A stretch of DNA of 64,000 bases from Channa striata. Taxonomy: Eukaryota; Chordata; Actinopteri; Anabantiformes; Channidae. Location: assembly GCA_033026295.1 (NCBI GenBank), contig CM065182.1, forward strand, positions 19,714,215 through 19,778,214, written 5' to 3'. A program made the translations under genes and the position numbers. Below, in pieces: positions 59,901-64,000 of this stretch (position 1 is the first letter of the stretch; each line of letters starts with the position of its first letter). A model generated the notes under the pieces. It did not search any database. It saw nothing but the letters and a program-made list of their open reading frames with translations, and was not told the origin of the DNA.

Positions 59901-62900
59901 ACAAACACACACACACACACACACATTATCTCAATTGAAATGTATTGAGGTCTTTGAACAATTAATGATTACTTTATTTAGTGACTGGGGTAGAGCTGGC
60001 CCACAAATACTGCTCCACCCCTCTTCCAACAGTAAGCCTGACCCACCCTTGGTCAACACCACAGACTCTATAGTACATGCAATGCCTTTTATCAGCCTGA
60101 CAAACAGAAAAAGGGTTTCTTAGAGAAGGTCAGGGAGGTATACATCAACATTGCTCGTAGGACAGAAAATTTAAATAAAGAAGATGACTGAAAGAGAGAA
60201 AAAAGGGACTGAGCTACCCTGCCCCAGCATGCCTGGATTCCAGTAAGACAGAACAGCTGCCTGTGTGATGCCAAACAAAAGCCTCATCAGATAGCAATAA
60301 GAACGCTTAGATGGATCCAGAAGAACAATATCCCAGCCTGCATTGATAAGATATGAATCAGTTCATACAAAAAAAAAAGAACTAAAGCAAGGAGGTGGCT
60401 TGTGCCTTCATTGAACATATGGCTAAGAAAGAATGCCTACAGCAATGTGAATGTGGTCAACGTGCAAGAGATTTTTATTTTAATTTTTTAACATAAGAGT
60501 CTTTGTATTTGAAAATTAAATACTTGTATTCGCTCTACAGATTGCCCCCTCATCACTTTCAACAGGCCATGTTAGAGGAGCTTGAGCCTTTAGCCATCAA
60601 GCTCCTCTCCTGTGGAACCAGCTCCCAGTCCAGATTCGGGAAGCAGACACCCTCCCTATTTTTAAGACTAGTCTCAAAACCTTTCTTTTTGATAAAGCTT
60701 ATAGTTGGTTATAGTCATGCTGCTATAGGCTTAGACTGCTGGGGGACTCTGCACTGTGCCACTTCCTCTTCTCTTTATTCTCTCCTCTCACCCCACATCT
60801 ATAATGTCACCACTGTATGACATTAACTCTGTGTCTTCTTTGTCCCGTAGTGTCTCTCTCCCTCTCTTTTCCCCTCTCTCTCTCCCTGCCTTCAGGTGTC
60901 CCCGGATTTGGCGCTGTGTGTCCTCCAGTGTGCAGCTACTGGTCCTATTAACCTGCTCAATGTTTTATTGCTGCTTTTGTTGCTCTGTTCTTTTCTCTCT
61001 CCACTTTCCACACAGCCCAACCGGTCAAGGCAGATGTCCGTCCACCCTGAGCCTGGTTCTGCTGGGAGGTGTCTTCCGGTAAAGGGAGTTTTTCCTCTCC
61101 ACTGTTGCCTATGGCTGCTCAAGGGGGATTTGTTGGGTTTTCTCTACATGTTTGTATAGTCTTGACTTTATTATGTAAAGTGCCCTGAGATGACCTTGTT
61201 GTAAATTGGCGCTATATAAATAAAGTTGAATTGAATTGAATTGAATTAAAGGACACTCAGCAGCACGCTATAGCATACATGGCATAAACTATATGTCCCC
61301 ATACGGTATATGCCCATGGTATTGCTTCCACATATCTCTGCACTCATGACATCACAAGCCAGGACCGTTCTAGCCTGGATCTCTGTCAAAAGCTAACAAA
61401 TGGTTCAGGTGACAGATAGAGATATTTGAAAGGGCTTTCTGACTTTTCCAGACTAAAGTGAAAGAGTGAGAGTGAGATTGAAAGAGAGACAACAAAAAGA
61501 AGCTTCCTTTATGTTCCTGAAACAATCACTGTTCAACCAAAACAACACCCCTACTCTAATCCTGACTTAAGCTATGCTACCTCTCACTCCGGTTGTATTT
61601 ATGGTCCAATGAGCTTAGGAAGGCTGACAAGCACCTTACTGGTTTAAAATAGCTACACAGTCGGGTTAGCTTGCATTGCTGCTTACATCGTTACATTAGT
61701 GAACGTTTAACATTAGCCTAAGAAAAAGATCCCAACACATCACCTTTGGCTCTACTTTATTTCAACTTAGCACCCATGTTTTTAGAGAACAGTGTTAGGG
61801 AAGACTGAGTGAGCCACAGCAGTATTTTACTGAGGAGAAGCATAGTGAGACTTGAGCCTGACAATTAAAAATATGTAGTTCCTTGGTAAGAAAAAGCAGA
61901 AATTCTTTTTTTTCCTTTTAACTTTAGACAACATCAATTTTGTAAATGCACCTGACAAATGTGAATGTAGACAAACTCAGCAAGTGTTACTGAAAGAGGG
62001 CCTGACAGTGATTTTAATGAGGCATTGGGACATTTGCCAAGCACAAAGATACCGCCAATCATTAAATCTAATGCTGCTGCCAGCAGAGAGCAAATACTGA
62101 ACCGCACATCATGTCCAATAAAATCTCCCATTAAACTAAACTGCTGTAGCTTCTAAAGAATGTAACCATGTCCTTCTCAGACGAGTGTTATCCTGTTTCA
62201 CGGAAATCACAAACTTAACAAATAACCTGGGACCAACAATAGAGCACTCACCTGCAGCTCCAGTGGAGCTATACAGACTGTATATGTACAAGGGTCTGCT
62301 GTGGCCATAGCTGTTGGTCTTGCACTGAATAAGAACTGAAGCCTCTCCCCAGTCAAACTGCAGCAAGCGGTCTGTAGAAAGATAAAGTACAACACAGTGA
62401 CGTTTCAATTTTTGTTAATTATTGAAACTTAACCAACAGAATCCATTTTTTTAAAGTAAATTACCAAACAGTGACAAAGCGAGAAATGTTTATGAAGTGT
62501 ATTAATTCCAATTTCACAGTAGAGTGAGTTTGTTTCCATTCAGTTTACATCATTGTAAGGCTGAACTGAAACACAGACATAGGTGCTTGTGCGTTCCTGT
62601 ATGTCTGTTCCTTTTTACTGCTGAGCTCGACAACTACGTATGTAAGCTTCTTAATGTGTGTATGGAGTTTGACAGACACACAAATACAAACATCTGCTCA
62701 TTAAACTCCATTCACCATCTGGTATGTTGCTCCATATCACAATGATCACAAAGAAAGGGCTGAGTTTGCATTCATAGCACAGCACAGAAATGCCATCCTG
62801 CCCATCGACACAGTAAGCGACGGCTCCCTATTTGATCTCTCTAAAAATGAAACCCTGCTGGTGACAGATTGTCTTACACACACAACAAATAAGCACATTT

Positions 62901-63996
62901 TCAGGTTGACCCATAAAAGAAGGCAAATAAAAGTGATCCCCAGTTCCTTTCAAGTTTTGTCTTTTCATGGGTAATCATTGGTGTACATGTCTATCAAATT
63001 GGACAAACTGATGAATAAATGTTTTTCAATGACAGGCTCAAATTAATTAGGGAAGGGAAGTTTGATTATAACGGATAAAGTCTTTCAACAGACTTTATCC
63101 AAACAAATAACTGGACAAGACAGCAACCATTTTCAACAAGACCACAACTGATCAAGACAAATATATTTATTGATCAGTGAAGAGAGAGAAACATCACAGA
63201 AAAGCAATAAAGACTGAACATGAAGAAGACTTCTGTAAAGAAAAAGTCCTTTGACTACATTCATAACAAGTGGTTATATGCCTAATCGTACCTTATCCCT
63301 GGCAGATTTTTCAAAACTAGACACATGGTTGACCAAGAGCTCGGGTGCCTCAAATCCATCCTCTTCAAATGTTAAGAGAGCAGCGCCCTTATGAGAAAGA
63401 CGAAACAGCATTAAATGACCATTAGACAACTCAAGATAAATGAATTGAAAATTATTTTGTCTGCAATTTGACAAGATGAATTCATAACAAATACACTTGG
63501 TGCGGTGTGGTGCAAGCAGAATTTTACAGTGTCGACTAAACACTTACAATTAGCTGAGTACAGTAAGACTAAGAGTTCTCATCTAAATAAAAGTGTATCG
63601 AGTGTCAAAAGACAGGGGGGGAATGAGTGAAGTGGCAGGGACTCCAACAGCCGGTATAGTGTCTGCAAAAAGCACAAATTACTGCCAGCCATGTCGTGTG
63701 ACAGGCATCACTTTCTTTATGGAAGTCACCTGCCACAGGGCCGACAGTGATGGGCTGCTGGTCATGAGACTCACCCCACGCTTCCGTGATTCGTCATTCA
63801 AAGCTCTGCACCAGGCTCCTCTCCATTGACTTTTCCAGCTCTTCAGTGACAGCGCCCATCCCAGCAAAGCGGCGGCTTCCTCCTTCGCCGCATTGTCCTC
63901 TGCTGCTCTCTGCTTGTTTCCTGCATCCCTTTGTTGAAAATACTGTACGAAATACAGCATTAGAGTAACCAGGGATGCGATAAACAGGGTGACCAT
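50295..63996 (-). CDS. c2cd2: C2 domain-containing protein 2, 13 coding exons, about 629 aa in window
   Basis: Exons are 63775-63996, 63292-63387, 62252-62371, 58797-58898, 57248-57364, 56149-56257, 54619-54727, 54432-54496, 54168-54283, 53737-53905, 52373-52614, 51773?-51974 and 50295-50515. An N-terminal membrane segment (VTLFIASLVTLMLYFVQYF) is followed by an SMP-like lipid-binding region, a C2 domain and a long Ser-rich, basic tail. The family includes TMEM24/C2CD2L, an ER-anchored phosphatidylinositol transporter at ER-plasma membrane contacts; C2CD2 likely acts similarly. I call c2cd2 rather than c2cd2l from its place beside prdm15 and the tail RRRHQRKDPGMSQSHNDL. The first Met may not be the true start because the frame is open to the window edge and relatives have a longer lead. 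Exon 12 lacks a GT donor. Confidence 0.88.
54005..54135. repeat. Dispersed fish repeat fragment in a c2cd2 intron
   Basis: AGAATCAGAAATACTTTATT followed by AATCCCAAACCGGAAATTGC is a motif found very often in fish genomes as the end of an interspersed repeat. It lies 33 nt beyond c2cd2 exon 54168-54283. I cannot fix its class. Confidence 0.45.
54168..56257 (-). CDS. c2cd2: c2cd2 C2-domain exons 6-9
   Basis: Exons 56149-56257, 54619-54727, 54432-54496 and 54168-54283 encode the C2 domain. It reads HDWKLLVKNIRVTLNQEDYA, then NPLCIMQLDDPPQRFNTSVL, KNTTNPTWDQPFIF and, after a short loop, VPFELVKKQPKGQQTYALMT. NPTWDQPF is the typical C2 strand motif. Few Asp residues are placed as in calcium-binding C2 loops, so binding may be calcium-independent. 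Confidence 0.83.
56418..56450. repeat. Short tandem repeat (ACAGGAAT)n
   Basis: Three to four units of an 8-bp ACAGGAAT-type repeat lie in a c2cd2 intron, near exon 6. Confidence 0.8.
57248..63996 (-). CDS. c2cd2: c2cd2 membrane anchor and SMP-like region, exons 1-5
   Basis: Exon 1 (63775-63996) gives the transmembrane segment near residues 2-20 and WKSQWRGAWCRALNDESRKR, a strong family marker. Exons 63292-63387, 62252-62371, 58797-58898 and 57248-57364 continue with LTFEEDGFEAPELLVNHVSS, YTVCIAPLELQ, EVKVSWVVPQLKTGELQVMP and ALKEQLRQLFCATHPCVLLS. All junctions are phase 0. The length and order match the SMP portion of TMEM24-type proteins. Lipid transfer is inferred. Confidence 0.82.
58151..58564 (+). 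mobile_element. Complete 410-bp non-autonomous inverted-repeat element (MITE)
   Basis: The element has terminal inverted repeats CCGTAAATTCTGGACTATA at the left and, read in reverse, CCGTATTTTCCGGACTATA at the right. Both are flanked by TA (58151-58152 and 58563-58564), as expected for insertion at a TA target. Internal sequence has no coding potential but several CCGGACTATAAGCCGC-like sub-repeats. Two broken relatives are at 6957-7525 and 8478-8860. TA targeting suggests Tc1/mariner-type mobilisation, which is inference. It lies in the c2cd2 intron between exons 4 and 5. Confidence 0.8.
59163..59252 (+). repeat. LINE tail fragment
   Basis: GCACCTCACTTGTAAGTCGC followed by ACTAAATGTAAATGTAAATG matches the tail of the L2-type copies at 10.3 and 35.3 kb. 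Only the last 90 bp are present. Confidence 0.55.
59897..59926. repeat. (AC)n microsatellite
   Basis: An almost pure AC tract with one interruption lies in the c2cd2 intron between exons 3 and 4. Confidence 0.9.
60540..61250 (+). mobile_element. 3' end of a non-LTR retrotransposon
   Basis: A plus-strand frame gives PLAIKLLSCGTSSQ and FLRLVSKPFFLIK, matching the degenerate end of a LINE reverse-transcriptase protein. A 500-bp 3' UTR follows and ends AAGTGCCCTGAGATGACCTT, GCGCTATATAAATAAAGTTG and a (AATTG)n tail. The copy is 5'-truncated and inactive, and belongs to a different family from the 34-kb LINE. It lies in sense-opposite orientation in a c2cd2 intron. Confidence 0.65.
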
Positions 63997-64000
63997 GCAT

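Noticed and set aside
1..64000. CRISPR-like arrays, tRNA or rRNA genes, and bacterial gene clusters.
   Set aside because: The only regular repeats are microsatellites and transposon ends. I saw no cloverleaf with A and B boxes, no rRNA stretches and no operon-like ORFs.

Overview
The window looks like nuclear DNA from a teleost fish. Four vertebrate-type, intron-rich genes lie head to tail on the minus strand. The spaces between them and the introns are AT-rich, with many microsatellites and decayed copies of fish-type repeats. I see no bacterial, organellar or viral gene set, and no tRNA, rRNA or CRISPR array.

Reading the minus strand from the right edge, the genes are c2cd2 (63996 to 50295, 5' end possibly beyond the window), prdm15 (47029 to 36507), ripk4 (30237 to 21624) and the EURL/C21orf91 homologue (14138 to 273). 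I rebuilt the exons by hand from splice signals, phase and family similarity. The models are 13, 23, 8 and 4 coding exons, giving about 629, 1117, 800 and 289 residues. All phases close except at two places: the 3' end of c2cd2 exon 12 and the 5' end of ripk4 exon 2. Both are described as findings.

Region by region: 0.3-15.9 kb is C21orf91, with a 10-kb intron full of repeats (MITE copies, a local duplication, an LINE tail). 15.9-21.6 kb is intergenic with one repeat copy. 21.6-30.3 kb is ripk4. 30.3-36.5 kb is intergenic with a GT microsatellite and a broken LINE. 36.5-47.7 kb is prdm15 with a GC-rich promoter holding a ZNF143-type motif. 47.7-50.3 kb is an apparently gene-free gap. 50.3-64 kb is c2cd2, with a complete short inverted-repeat transposon and a LINE 3' end in its introns.

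The genes do not form a pathway. RIPK4 is an epithelial differentiation kinase, PRDM15 a zinc-finger transcription regulator, C2CD2 a probable ER-anchored lipid-transfer protein and EURL a neural-development protein. RIPK4-PRDM15-C2CD2 is the order known from human 21q22.3. EURL lies far away on 21q in human, so its place next to ripk4 here is a synteny difference. I found no new multi-gene system. The most useful observations concern gene structure: a missing splice donor, an apparent one-base deficit, a GC-AG intron, a TG-repeat acceptor and a possible N-terminal extension of PRDM15.
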